This document shows positions 1-10,620 of a DNA stretch of 64,000 nucleotides, piece after piece. Source of the DNA: Liolophura sinensis (taxonomy: Eukaryota; Mollusca; Polyplacophora; Chitonida; Chitonidae); assembly GCF_032854445.1 (NCBI RefSeq), contig NC_088306.1, positions 5,843,145 to 5,907,144 of the forward strand. Direction: 5' to 3'. Under the pieces are notes generated by a model. That model was given only the letters and a program-made list of their open reading frames with translations. It made no database searches and had not been told where the DNA came from. The stretch's first letter is position 1. The number at the start of each line of letters is the position of its first letter. Made by a program: the position numbers and the translations under genes.

Positions 1-74
1 TTAATACGTTTGCGCTGGAGTTATCGTTCTTAAAACATGCGCCGAAAACAATCACTGCTTTGCTAGTCATATAC

Positions 75-400
75 GTCAGTTTGTCTTAATGATGAGGCTC
101 CTAACTGGAGAAAACTGAAACAATCAAGGAGGCTTTTAGCGACTCGTCACACTGAAGTGACAGAAAATGCCGCCTGTCATGGCCTCGACATTGTGAGATG
201 GAATCAGTTAACGACATCATTGTCACAAATACGCTCGTCTCTGTCACTTTATCAATAACACCCAGCAGTCCTTGTCATCTGTAGACCCCACGTTAGTATT
301 TGTTATTATATCAGCAATGCCCATCTGGTTAAAACAATTACTGAACTTTACCCTGGTCGTTGCACGGGTTATCCAGGATGACCAGAGCAAGTCCGTTATG
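75..400 (+). repeat. Dispersed repeat U, copy 1
   Basis: This block matches 16965-17285 in the same orientation. Shared landmarks in order are GAGAAAACTGAAACA, ACTCGTCACA followed by AGTGACAGAAA, CCTGTCATGGC, a stretch ending CGTCACAAATACGC, and CTTTATCAATAACAC. No open frame is shared and no terminal repeats were seen, so the element class is unknown. Confidence 0.75.
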
Positions 401-527
401 TAGGTTTTGCCTAAATTGAAACGAATCTTTATAGTTTTAACAATATATAGTTTACGAGAATATCTATACTATAATGCATGGTAGTCAGTTTATACTGTGC
501 AGCAACAGGAAATACGGTTGACTGCCT

Positions 528-889
528 TGGTGGCCTAATGTTTAGAGAGCGTCCGCCTCGAATTCGGGGGGATCCGGGATCAAACCCGGGTCAGGTCATG
601 CCAAAGACTTTAAAAATTGTACTTGTTGCTGCCTCGCTTGGCGTTCAGCACTGATAGGTTAGATCGAGGAAGTAGGAGTGGTTGCCCCATAATGTATAAT
701 ATGAGTGAATGGGGTGTCATATCTGGTGTCTTCGGCATGATACTTCAGTAGCGGCAGCACTTTGGCGGCATGGACTCCCCTACCACAAGAAGACACATTA
801 CAATGACACATACCTAATGACTCCTCCTGTATATGACTGAAAAATTGCGAAGTACGACGTTTAACCCAGAGCATTTATTCATTCATTCA
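528..889 (+). mobile_element. tRNA-derived SINE, family F2b, near full length
   Basis: The head is tRNA-like: GGTGGCCTAATG resembles a pol III A box and GGGATCAAACCCGGG a B box. The body contains CTCGCTTGGCGTTCAGCA and TGGTGTCTTCGGCATGAT. The tail is TATGACTGAAAAATTG, then GTACGACGTTTAACCC and a short ATTC simple repeat. Body motifs recur at 43228, 53711 (minus) and 55629. No clear TSD was found. It is non-autonomous and would need a partner LINE. Confidence 0.85.
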
Positions 890-939
890 AATTATATGGT
901 GCAGCAAGAAGACATACGAGGCAATTTGTCATTGTGGGC

Positions 940-1360
940 AGTTCAGAAGTAAGAAAAGCTACAACCGCATGGGCTCTAGGAGAGTGACGTCTAATTCTAG
1001 ACAAGTGACGACTAATATATTGCAATTAACATCATTGTATATTTTTTTCACCTAATTCTGCCTAAGCCATCGTACTATATACGGAACGTGCGATTGGCTC
1101 CTATTTGAGTATTAATTAACAGTTAGATTTATTTATTTATTTATTTATTTGACTGGTGTTTTACGTCGTACACAAGAATATTTCCCTTGTACGACGGCGG
1201 CCAACATTAAGGTAGGAGGAAGCAGACAGAGCCCGGGGAAACTCACGACCCTCCACATGTTGCTGGCAGACCTTCCCATGTACGGCCGGATAAAGCGTTA
1301 GAGAAAAACCCAATAACTGACTAAATTAGTAAAGTTACATAGTAACAACTTTCCGGTATG
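940..1360 (+). repeat. Dispersed repeat V, copy 1, interrupted by a SINE
   Basis: The segment matches 10330-10620, 48640-48915 and 63690-64000. Shared landmarks are AACATCATTG, ACCTAATTC, a CATGGTGCTA-like motif (here CATCGTACTA) and AACAGTTAGA. In this copy the match breaks at AACAGTTAGA and resumes after the SINE at 1128-1290 with GTTAGAGAAAAACCC, where uninterrupted copies read GTTAGATAAAACC. Class unknown. Confidence 0.7.
1128..1290 (-). mobile_element. SINE family F1, 5'-truncated
   Basis: Read on the minus strand this is the 3' part of the F1 SINE: CCGGCCGTACATGGGAAGG, GCCCGGGG, GGCCGCCGTCGTAC, GTACGACGTAAAACACCAG and an AAAT-rich tail. It lies inside repeat V. GTTAGA occurs on both sides and is the likely short TSD. 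Confidence 0.85.
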
Positions 1361-2208
1361 CATGGGGCTGTTCATGATGCTGTGGCTTTTCTCTCTATGT
1401 TGTATATCGCTTTATATTATTGGGTGCTTAGCCATAAATGTACCAAATCCTCTTAACCAGTGAGGCCTTCGGTTCGAAAGCAAAGGTCAAGGTCAGAAGA
1501 AATGGGCAAGATGGCGTAACCTAGAGACAAACCCTTTCATGTTATCCATGTATATACGCGGCCGCTTGTCCAAGTTGAAAATGGAACGTACTTTGCTTTT
1601 TTGTGTCTAAAAGGTGAATCAATGATGTTACAATCGAACTTTAGCCTTCCTCTTTCATCTTCCTCTTCTGACCTAAATATGTTCTTATCACAATGCATGC
1701 GATAATATCTCCATTACTACCACCACGAAGAAATTTTGTACAGGAATCTTGAACAACGCCAAAGATGAATTGTATAGATGATTAAGTGTGCATTATTGAT
1801 TCACATGAGGACATCAGTGGAGTGAGGCTAACAGTAAACGTGCCCACGGGCGTCGCACTTGGTTAAGAGGTCAAAATTCACGAACGGTAGCAGTGGTGTA
1901 AAGCAAGCGAAGAAAACAGGGCATATTGTGAGGAGTATAGGTCAGAGACGCCGACAACAAGCTCAGACCGAAATTATAATCAGCAGAAACCAGGATGTGA
2001 GAACGCCAGGGCTTTCCCGACCTTTTTCGTAAACCGGGTAGTGCAAATAAAAAACCTGAAAATAAGCGACAAAACCTCGAAAGCACCAAGCCTTCACACT
2101 TTCTTTGTTTCTCACATTCGGGTTTTCGACTTTTGCCCTTTCAGTTTTTCGACCACGTAAGTGTGAAATATAAACCAACAAACACCAATGGCTGTATTCG
2201 ACTGTTAT
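1361..2208. other. No assignable feature
   Basis: Unique-looking AT-rich sequence. Two overlapping minus-strand frames of about 72 codons around 1871-2181 have no recognisable domain and look like chance. Confidence 0.5.
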
Positions 2209-2295
2209 AGTTACCTGTCAAGTGAGTGAGTGAGTACTTGGGGTTTAATGTCGCACTTAACAGTATTCAAGTTATATGACGACGAGTTACCTATC
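2209..2295 (-). mobile_element. Tail-only SINE F2 insertion with TSD
   Basis: About 65 bp (2220-2284) corresponds only to the F2 tail in reverse: a GTGA simple repeat, CTTGGGGTTTAATGTCGC, then TATATGACGACG. Flanks AGTTACCTGTC (2209-2219) and AGTTACCTATC (2285-2295) agree at 10 of 11 bases, as expected for a TSD. Confidence 0.7.
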
Positions 2296-2385
2296 GAAAT
2301 CATGGATCGGGTGATTCTTAAAAAGAAAAGATATAAGTTCATTGTCGAATTATTGACCACAGGACGCATGTTATTCTTTATAGCG

Positions 2386-2642
2386 CTCGGAGCCTGCGTG
2401 GCCGAGGAGGATATCACGTCAGTACGGCGCAATGACCCAGGAGCCTTTCACCAGTGCGGTCTCTGTGAGTTCAAGTCCAGCTCATTCTGGCTTCATATCC
2501 GGTCGTGCGTACGAACTTTCGGAGGGTAGTGGATTTCCGCCGGATTCTGCACTGTTTCCTCCCACCCTAATGCTGGCCGTCGTCGTATAAATGAAATATT
2601 CTTGTGTACGGCATAAAATTCCAATTAAATAAATAAATAAAG
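2386..2642 (+). mobile_element. SINE family F1, near full length, diverged
   Basis: It runs from a degraded tRNA-like head (GCGTGGCCGAGGAGGAT) through CAATGACCCAGGAGCCTTTC, the B-box-like GAGTTCAAGTCC, TTTCCTCCCACC, TGAAATATTCTTG and an AAATAAATAAATAA tail. Divergence from 24135-24391 and 16427-16663 suggests an older copy. Confidence 0.88.
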
Positions 2643-2654
2643 AAGCGATCTAAT

Positions 2655-3110
2655 TCATTTGCTCACAGCTAAGACAGGAGGTCGTGCAGCTTTGGTCGAA
2701 GTTTGCGACGACAAGGACAGAAAAAAACACAGAAAGGCCAATCTTTTTATCTCCTGGTTCATTTTAAATACCAGTGACAGATTAACAAAATCATTTGTTT
2801 GATCACATGGCGTGTTTGGGTAATCCAAGCGAGTAAAGTCTGTGATGTCTGTTAGATCGTCTGTGCATCGGGGTCTGATGAAAGAACCTAAGCGGATCAC
2901 TCTCTGTGTGAAGAAGGCTTCAACATAGAAGCGATAAATAGGGTCAAATCTCGTACAATGATAGTATACCTGATGCATGCAGACAGAATAGACCAACATT
3001 TTGAGAGAAAATATCATGACGTGTACACAAGAGGAACACTGTTCCTGTTCACTGCTGTCTGGTTTCATGAGAATTTTACTGAACTTGCGATTTGTCCAGT
3101 TTAATACCAC
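2655..3110 (-). CDS. Unrecognised 151-codon open frame, possible exon
   Basis: This is the longest open frame outside repeats. It has no ATG at its upstream limit (GTG there), so a complete single-exon gene is unlikely. Around 2975 the minus strand has a pyrimidine-rich run ending CATGCATCAG, usable as a splice acceptor, and near 2773 TCACTG followed by GTATTT, a weak donor. Between them about 67 codons include spaced cysteines (motifs YYHCTRFD, IRPRCTDD, NTPCDQTND). No family was recognised. It could equally be a chance frame. Confidence 0.15.
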   Translation of the reverse strand: MVLNWTNRKFSKILMKPDSSEQEQCSSCVHVMIFSLKMLVYSVCMHQVYYHCTRFDPIYRFYVEAFFTQRVIRLGSFIRPRCTDDLTDITDFTRLDYPNTPCDQTNDFVNLSLVFKMNQEIKRLAFLCFFLSLSSQTSTKAARPPVLAVSK

Positions 3111-3497
3111 AGTACGCTAATCTTTTCGTCATTTTGTCAATGTCGTGTGTTGCTGATTTCGGGCAACATATAAAATTAAATAAATAACCGATTTTTGGTC
3201 GTAATCGACGAATGCAAGGGTACAGGTTAATGTATAGAGTAAACGTCTGCTCCTTGACATGTCGTTAACATATCTCCTGACTGAAAGCCGCAGTTCCTCT
3301 ACCAGGTCTCCTCTCACCACTTCGAGAGACGCGTTCTACGCTGCACTAATAATATTCGATATTTTTGTGAATTAAAAAGCATCCCAGTTTAAGTCAGGAA
3401 GGGGAGAACATTGAGATACAAGGATTTAAAATGGAGAGATTATTTAAGTAGATGAATACTTATGTCTACGTTGAATGTGGCCTAGATATTTTCATTG
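3111..3497. other. No assignable feature
   Basis: Nothing seen beyond a short minus-strand frame (3129-3320) with no family resemblance. Confidence 0.5.
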
Positions 3498-3576
3498 CCC
3501 AATTCAGAATGAATGATTATGGCTTAATGCCACATCGGCAATTTTGCAGCCATATCGTGGCGAGACCCAATTCAGA
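3498..3576 (-). mobile_element. Tail-only SINE F3 insertion with 11-bp TSD
   Basis: CCCAATTCAGA occurs at 3498-3508 and 3566-3576. Between them are 57 bp that on the minus strand read CTCGCCACGATATGGC, then GATGTGGCATTAAGCC and an ATTC-type tail. This resembles the F1 and F2 SINE tails but has a different stem sequence, so I call it F3. A related fragment lies at 44345-44392. Confidence 0.8.
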
Positions 3577-4340
3577 TCGCTGACACAGGTCGTTATTAAG
3601 ACACAGAAAACCTGTAATAACGCTAATATATCAGCACGGTATGTGAATCTTCTTTTGTTCGTGTTTTATCCATCCTGTCCCGTCATGAGCAGGCCCCGAC
3701 GAGCTGTCAAATTACGACACCACCTGTAACTTGTAACCGGAAGTAAAGCCGGGAAGATTAGAGTACCATAAACCACCATAGAACAGACGAAATCAACATG
3801 TGTAGGTGTTGCTTGGTTACCACAGCTAATTTCCGCGATGTCTTTCTCCAGTGCGAGTCTGTGGAAAAGGCTGGAAAAGTGAATAGGAAGCGAAACGAAT
3901 ATAGAGTTGTCCCGAATCATTTCATGCACCCATTTCATTTTTCTGATGTAATTTACTAAAAAATGTTTTGCTCTTATGGATTTTTAATGAAGATATTCTG
4001 TTGTAATATTTTATTTGTGGATTCTGTACGTCTGCTATATTGATATGTATTTATGAGCATATTGCTAATAAGTGTGTTGTTAATTATTGCTGTTCTGTAT
4101 TGAACCCAAGGCAATGTTTGAAGATAGCCATACTCAACACCACAGGACGTCTTTGTCACAGGCCAATGTCTAAGGGATGGGCGAATCCTACAATGCATAA
4201 GAGAAATGTTTGTTGCAATCTGCATGTGTATTCTCACAATCGGTGTGCAGAGTTACATAACATGTGTTTGTTACAATCTATATTGCCAGTGGGTGTGCAT
4301 AATTTCATAACACATGTTTGTTCCAAACTACGTGTATATT
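3577..4340 (+). repeat. Dispersed repeat W, copy 1
   Basis: It matches 9085-9790 and 17690-18800. Landmarks are CAGGCCCCGACGAG, ATTACGACACCACCTGTA, ACCGGAAGTAAAGCC, ACCATAAACCACC, TTGCTTGGTTACCACAG, TAATTTCCG, then further down GTAATTTACTAA and CAAGGCAATGTT. The 3' part (about 4203-4340) has roughly three imperfect tandem units around CATAACATGTGTTTGTTAC; copy 3 has similar units. Class unknown; no terminal repeats seen. Confidence 0.8.
3666..3938 (-). pseudogene. Open frame carried by repeat W, copy 1
   Basis: The 90-codon frame lies wholly inside repeat W and aligns with open frames at the same place in the two other W copies (near 9240-9430 and at 18021-18266). Shared residues include LEKDIAE or RDISE, CGNQAT, VVYGTLI, ALLPVTS and RWCRN. 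No known family was recognised. Differences between copies change residues about as often as not, so the case for selection is weak and this may be a relic or chance frame. Confidence 0.25.
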
Positions 4341-5770
4341 GCCAGTATTGTCTCGATCCAGTATGTATTATTTTATATTTTTTTAATGAACGACAATGAA
4401 TTGCATGAATTAAAATCATTCGATATTGATACATTTGTTCCGCTGATAAAAAGATCCACGTGGGTCTTAAAGCTCAGTAAAATTACTCATCTTCACTTCT
4501 GGAAAAGAAAATATATTCCTCTGCATGCTGATTTATTATCTTCTTAATCCATCAGTCCTTTACGCATGCGCACTGTTAATGCTATTCAACACGTTATCAA
4601 GATTCAGTTATATTACTAAACCAGAAATCGTTAAACTGTGTTGATCATGGATGTAATCTAGGTACACAAGAAGCATTCTGTCCACTGCTAAGATAATTAT
4701 AGACAACACAAAACCTGTCTAAATGGCGACAGGGTTTAACACGCACGAGTCCAACCGAGTAGTCGTCTGCTTCCCTTTTCCATGTCAAAACGGTAAAACT
4801 AATCTAATGCCATGCGTTTATAACAGATTGAAATGACTGACTGAGGAAAATCTTACCACTGGAGGGCTTTTGCATGATGCGCTAAAATTCTCCACGCTCA
4901 CGTGTCACTTCCAACATTTTCAACTGCCTCAGGCGATAATCACCTGCTACTCTTGGACACTCTGGCACAGATTTTTTTGTAAGATGCCCTTTATACTAGT
5001 CTTATTAGTGAGGTGTTTCTTCTCATCAAGTGCTATTCTTCAAATTTTATCACCAACATTAGAATGACTATGCTGGCTAGGGGATATAGCATTGATATAA
5101 ATGTGTAATTCAATGATTGTCTGCCCTTAACAAGTATTAATATAACTCGACTTCTATCAGTCAAATAAGAACAGTCGCCGCAGGAAAAAAAATTCTGTTT
5201 GTACATCACAAGGTTCTTGCAGTTATTTCTTTAATCTAAGGTATATGGATTTTTTTAAGCTTGGCGGTCAGTGGTATCACTTAGGTGGTAGTTTGTCCGT
5301 CTTCAGTATAATGACCGGCACTTGTCTCCAGTTTGTCGTTCAAGGATACACTAAAATGTTCTGTCAAACAAAGAGTATGCCAAGGACCATGAAGTAAAGT
5401 GTACCAAAAAGGAAAGAAAAAATTCATTTTTGAGGGATATTTTATAATAACCCCTCTATTTTATGCATATTTTCCATCAACGGTGGGAAATATTTGGAAT
5501 TTGGCCCCCAATTCGGTTACAACCTTTGCGGTCAACACAGCCAGCCAGACCGGATCAGTAACCTGTAGTTCATAGCCATTTCTGCTCCTCAAGAAGAAGG
5601 CCGATAAACTCTTTTTAGGATTGTTACGTTCGGCCACATCATATAGTACATGAAATAGTATGAAGAAATAAAAAGCGAGCGTTTCATGTATCCTTTAATA
5701 TGAAACAGCACTGTTAGCATGCTGACACTTCCACCTGCAATAAGAAAACATTGTTATGCTATAACTGAAA
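4341..5770. other. No assignable feature
   Basis: About 1.4 kb of AT-rich sequence with short frames only (for example 4870-5067, plus strand). No repeat match within the window was noticed. Confidence 0.5.
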
Positions 5771-6065
5771 TAACCTTGAAGGCTACAATAAACTACAAAC
5801 AGGGAAAGTAAAAATAACATCACTGACCTTAGGTGAAATAGAACCAAGTTTAAAGAGCTGATTATGTATTCAACGAGAACCAATACCTCGTTTACCAAAG
5901 GAAACATCGTCAACCGAAGTAACCTTGAAGGCTACAATAAACTACAAACTGGGGAAGTAAAAATACCATCACTGACCTTAGGTGAAATAGAATCAAGTTT
6001 ATAGAGCTGATTACGTATTCAGCGAGAAACAATAACTCGTTTACCAAAGGAAACATCGTCACAAA
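5771..6065. repeat. Two-copy tandem duplication, 149-bp unit
   Basis: TAACCTTGAAGGCTACAATA begins at 5771 and again at 5920, and similarity continues through ATCACTGACCTTAGGTGAAA to CCAAAGGAAACATCGTCA in both units. The unit is not a multiple of three. Minus-strand frames at 5695-5913 and 5910-6326 each read through one unit and so share a hydrophobic stretch around MFPLVNE and LFHLRSVM. The longer frame (138 codons) adds CENC and CVIC pairs upstream, but no family was recognised. Confidence 0.88.
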
Positions 6066-6774
6066 TGCTATGAATTTGACGATTTTGCGTTCAATATTAA
6101 TAAAGATTGATGTCAAAATGCAGAAAAAACTTGTTGGTTCTGTTTTCTCCCTAGGATTACGGATTTCACATATTACACACTTCCGGAAGGTGAATGTCAG
6201 TGTGCGTAAGATATTGTCACAGTTCTCACAACGCACATGTCGCCTTGGACGCTCATTTTGGCCAAAAGTAACCCTTTGTTTTCCACAAATGTTATATGTA
6301 TGTGTGCTGTGATAAATATTTAACATCAGAACGGCGTGGACTGCTATAACCGAGACGAGTTTGTCAGTGCTTCAAACTATCAGCGCATTAATGTTCATAT
6401 TACAAACAGGGAAGTTGACGACACACTTGGCCGTAATTCCAATGTGATGTGCATAGACAAAATCTAATAAAATGATAAAAATAATATGACAATTTTTTTT
6501 AGATAAAATTTGCTTGTAGAATGTTGTATCTCTTAGGTAAACATTTCCACATCATTGTAAACTCTTGTTAAGAGGAGATCGTGAAAACTACAGTATTGAG
6601 TCACACAATGCTTGACTTTCTATTCTGTTTACAGCACGTGGATGAAATGCTTCTAATAAGAAAGAAAAACACATACATACGCATGTCGTAGCTAATGGGA
6701 AAAGCGTTTGTTTCTTCATATTTTGTGTGAGGCACACCACAGCATCGTGCATCGCATTAGAACTTGTGATTATA
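6066..6774. other. Upstream part of a minus-strand frame, otherwise nothing
   Basis: It holds the N-terminal half of the 138-codon minus-strand frame ending at 5910. The rest shows no repeat or domain. Confidence 0.45.
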
Positions 6775-7008
6775 TGACCTTCACATCGTTGTTATGACGT
6801 CTACAGAGTTCTTATGATATCCACATTGTTGACATGACCTCTACAGAGTTCTTATGATATCCACACTCTTAACATGACCTACACAGAGTTCTTATGATAT
6901 CCACACTCTTAACATGACCTACACAGAGTTCTTATGATATCCACACTCTTAACATGACCTCTACAGAGTTCTTATGATATCCACACTCTTAACATGACCT
7001 CCACAACC
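6775..7008. repeat. 40-bp tandem array, five units
   Basis: Exactly phased units start at 6801, 6841, 6881, 6921 and 6961, each near CTACAGAGTTCTTATGATAT then CCACACTCTTAACATGACCT. Units 2-5 differ at about one or two positions; unit 1 differs more. The two 20-bp halves match at roughly half their positions, and sequence before 6801 continues the 20-bp rhythm, so the unit looks like an amplified dimer of an older 20-bp monomer. Confidence 0.95.
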
Positions 7009-7899
7009 TTAGTATTTTTGATCAACTTTGACAGGAATATTTTTTGCATGAAAACTTGTATACAGTCGATTTTTTGCAAGATGAAACAAGAAGCGCAAAC
7101 ACTCTGAGATAAATGCAATCCGACCTATTTGCTAGTCACCCACTGGTTAGCGATAGCCTCAAGTCTATGAAGGGCGTAAGAATCCAATTTTGACTCAAAG
7201 TGGCCTCAAAAGCAACCTCACAGCACAAAGAGATTTCGAGCAATAAAAGCTAAACTTAAAAAATAGTGGGCGACGAAATAATCACTCGACGTGTGATCGT
7301 ACAGTAAAACTGAAGCGTTCAAATAGCATGAAGGCTTAACTCGCTCTCACTAACAAAACCTTTTTTTTCAAAGTAGACCTGCGCTTGTAGACTGCTCACC
7401 TTAGACTGAAAACTAACACTTGCGAGCTGTGTTATATAAACGCGCGAGCAACCTAGTGAGGTCATCCAGTTTGGATAGACGTAAACAATATTTTTCTTAA
7501 CAATTCACGGTTCATTCTCAAAATGACGAATTATTTACTATTCAGAGAAAGCCTATATATATTCACAATGGGCATCTAGAAACATCGCTCGGTCAGGCTT
7601 GAAACCGCAAGCAGAACCAGATACGGCCCAAATTTTCATCCAACCGTTTGAGTCCATTCACCGAGCATAACTATAAAAAATAAACACAATGTATTACATA
7701 CGACATCACGTCACCGTTTAAAAAGTAAAATAGCTTCCAAAACTATTCAGCTGGTCAGATCTTTTATAGAATTATCTATCCATTGATGGCTTTCTTGAGA
7801 CATAGTCATGACTACGTCTAATCCTAACATTATCGCCCTTACTTGCCAAGTCTCGTTAAGTTTCGTTAAAACCAATCCTTATTTCGTGTATATCTGTCA
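7009..7899. other. No assignable feature
   Basis: No repeat or coding signal. A TATATAAA string near 7433 is an isolated TATA-like match with no supporting context. Confidence 0.5.
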
Positions 7900-8110
7900 A
7901 CCTCACTGCCCAAGCCTTCTTAAACTCCGATTTGTCACTGTAGGTTTGTCGTAATCTCGACTGTCGGATATCAGTATTGGTCTCCTAATCCAGCGTCCTT
8001 GTTTATCTCCAATATACGAGCCGACACTGCAGACTTTAGCGGGTTTCTCTTTCCCTGACTATAATACATTCAGGATGAAAGATTTCCTGGATAACACTAA
8101 ACAAGATGCA
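7900..8110 (+). repeat. Dispersed repeat X, copy 1 (uninterrupted)
   Basis: It matches 15677-16230 (plus) and about 31060-31300 (minus). Landmarks are AAGCCTTCTT, CTGTAGGTTTGTCGTAATC, CTCCTAATCCAGCG, ATACGAGCCGAC, ACATTCAGGATGAAAG and TTCCTGGATAACAC. The segment is continuous across the point where copy 2 carries a SINE. Class unknown. Confidence 0.75.
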
Positions 8111-9084
8111 CCGGCGTATCCACTCAAGTTATCAGGATTACAATTGAGTGTATCACTCACGAATTAAAAGGTTTCGTATTTAATTGCCTCGAGGTAATTA
8201 CATGTAGCACGTGGAATTCACGGGAAGAGTACAGTCTATCCATGTATATTTTTCTTGAAATATATCGGCCTCTCACAAAAAATAAGCCCCGTCTTTGCAC
8301 GTGTAAGAGCACTAAACCGGTCATAAAATTTCTTGAATTCCTAAAGCGGGTTGCATTGTAACTTTTCTTAAGATTTAGAATCATTTTACTATTATAAATA
8401 GTGCAGGTGTACGAATCTCATATTTATTGAATGATTTGCGAAATGATTTAAGCTATTTTTTTTAAATACGGACAATTTTATTTCATTAACTAACATGGGC
8501 TTCTGACATAAAATCCCCGACATATCCTCATTAAAATGTATTTATAGAAACTAGCTTAGGTGTCCCTCGCAAAGGCATGATGAGGAAGAGCGACTTTTTT
8601 CCTGCTTCATCATAAAAACATGGAACTTAAATCCTCTCACATAATCTGTCTGACTGGCTGACCTTTCTTTTGTCTGGAGTCTTATTTAAAATGTCATCGA
8701 CACTGTGAACAAACAGCTGGTCTGAACAGGTGGATCAGGATGTTAATCCAGAAGGCTAATACGATGCGTGTATCGAACTAGAATCAATTAATGCGAGCCC
8801 AAAGATCCCCTGGGCGATGAAAAATTACTCAGACTCGCTCTAGATCAGACCAGGTCAAATACAGGACAACATCACATGTACTGGGCAGAAATCATAGTCA
8901 TTAGAACTGAAATACTACAGGGTTGTCCTGTTTATCGTTATCGCTAGTTCAGTCAGATTTTCTGTCTGTTCCACAGGTCTCTACTTGAAGGCAAAGTAAG
9001 CCTATACCCCTCCAACACACACCTTACGTCAGCAAGTCCGTGTCCACAATATTCTTTTACTACATGCGAGTTTTAGGAGAAATG
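8111..9084. other. No assignable feature
   Basis: No repeat match or coding signal was noticed; the minus-strand frame at 8157-8384 is unremarkable. Confidence 0.5.
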
Positions 9085-9790
9085 GAGTTTGCATTGAAAC
9101 CTGACTATAGACAGCCTCAACGAAGTGATCATATCCCTGACCCAGTTAGAGAATAGAACGGACATACAGTATCTGGTGGTGACGGTGTTAATTGAACAAG
9201 ATGTGTCAATCTTCCGTCATCTGTGTGTCACAGATCTTATCCTGCCGTAAACAGGCCCCGACTAGTTGCCCAATTACGACACCACCTGTAGCTGGCAAAC
9301 GGAAGTAGAGCCGGGATGATTAGGGAACCATAAAGCACAACAGAGCGGACGGAGGCGTCACGTGTGTCTGTTGCTTGGTTGCCACATCTAATTTCCGAAA
9401 TATCTTTTTCCAACTCGTGTCCGGGAATAGACCGGAACGGCGAACAGGAAACAAGAAGGATGTTTTAAAGCTTATAGGGGCTGTCCTGGAACATTTTATG
9501 CCACTATTTCATTTCACTTCGGACGTAATTTACTAACACATGTCATGCTCTTTAAGATTTTACAGTGAAAGTATTGTACTGCAACATAGTGAATATTTTT
9601 CATTTGCTTTATGGAGATCTGTTTTTTGTTGTTTTTTTTTAAGTTTTTGGCTTTTTTCGATTGTTGCGATGAGGCGTTTTGAATAATGATCTTTTTCTCA
9701 CTGAACTCAAAGCAATGTTCGCAGCTAGGCATGAACAACATCACAGCACCGTCTTTGTTTTAAACATACTGTATTTTGGATCATGGAACA
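9085..9790 (+). repeat. Dispersed repeat W, copy 2
   Basis: It aligns with copies 1 and 3 through GAAACCTGAC, TCCCTGACCC, GTGTGTCACAG, CAGGCCCCGACTAG, ATTACGACACCACCTGTA, GTGTGTCTGTTGCTTGG, CGTAATTTACTAAC and CAAAGCAATGTTCG. It also runs unbroken across the site where copy 3 contains the MITE-like element. The minus-strand frame shared with the other copies stays open here (motifs LEKDISEI, CGNQAT, ALLPFAS, RWCRN). Confidence 0.8.
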
Positions 9791-10329
9791 AACGCAAGCA
9801 CAATACCAATAGTATTGCTCCTTTTACATATGTGAGGGTAACTGGTTTACAATAACATAAATTTAACTCACAGCTAGAAAACTAGGGAATTTATGGATCT
9901 GACTTAACGGTTGGGAAGTCATAGTGTGTCGGCCAGCACATAATTTACATTAAAATAATAAAGTGCAAATATTTACAATGGGCTGATAAGTCAGTTCATA
10001 TGAAGGACATAAGTCGACAAGAATGATATGTACATCGGTAGTCGCAGAACCATTTGTACATATACAAGTATATATCTTATACAAATCCTTTGTTGTCTTT
10101 AATCATTTTGCAAACACTCAAAGAATGGCATTGTTAATGTTCCTACAGACATCATGCTGTCCATATCATAAGAAAGGAGTATCAATCTCTCCATCGTATC
10201 CAGGCACTTTTACTGTATCTATTATCACTTCCCCACGATCAATAAACAATGAACAATGCATAAAAGTGGTCAGCTGACAATCCATCAAAAATGGCCCAGT
10301 GCATTTGCATTGTTCTAATGTGATTGCAT
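9791..10329. other. No assignable feature
   Basis: Contains a plus-strand frame at 10023-10277 without recognisable motifs. No repeat match noticed. Confidence 0.5.
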
Positions 10330-10620
10330 GTTACATCTGATGACAAGACAGCATTTTGAATAATTCTATCCTTGTAAAGTCTAATATATTGCACCTAACA
10401 TCACTGCATTTTTGTTTTACCTGGTTCTGCTTGAGCCATGGTGCTATGGGGCGTTTAAATTCCTACTGTATAGGCATTTACGTGAACAGTTAGATAAAAC
10501 CTTGACAGCTAAATTGACCATTACTTGCGACCATTTGCCGGCTATCACACTGTCGTCGCAGATCTGGTTTTACTCTCTCTGCAGTACATCTTCAATTATA
10601 AGGCCAATATTACCACACTG
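10330..10620 (+). repeat. Dispersed repeat V, copy 2 (uninterrupted)
   Basis: It shows the uninterrupted order CTAACATCACTGCA, CATGGTGCTATGGGGCG, GAACAGTTAGATAAAACC, TAAATTGACC and CTGTCGTCGCAGATCTGG. It is the reference for the SINE insertion in copy 1. Confidence 0.75.

Noticed and set aside
6775-7008. CRISPR-like regular repeats
   Set aside because: Units are contiguous with no unique spacers and the context is eukaryotic; a tandem array.
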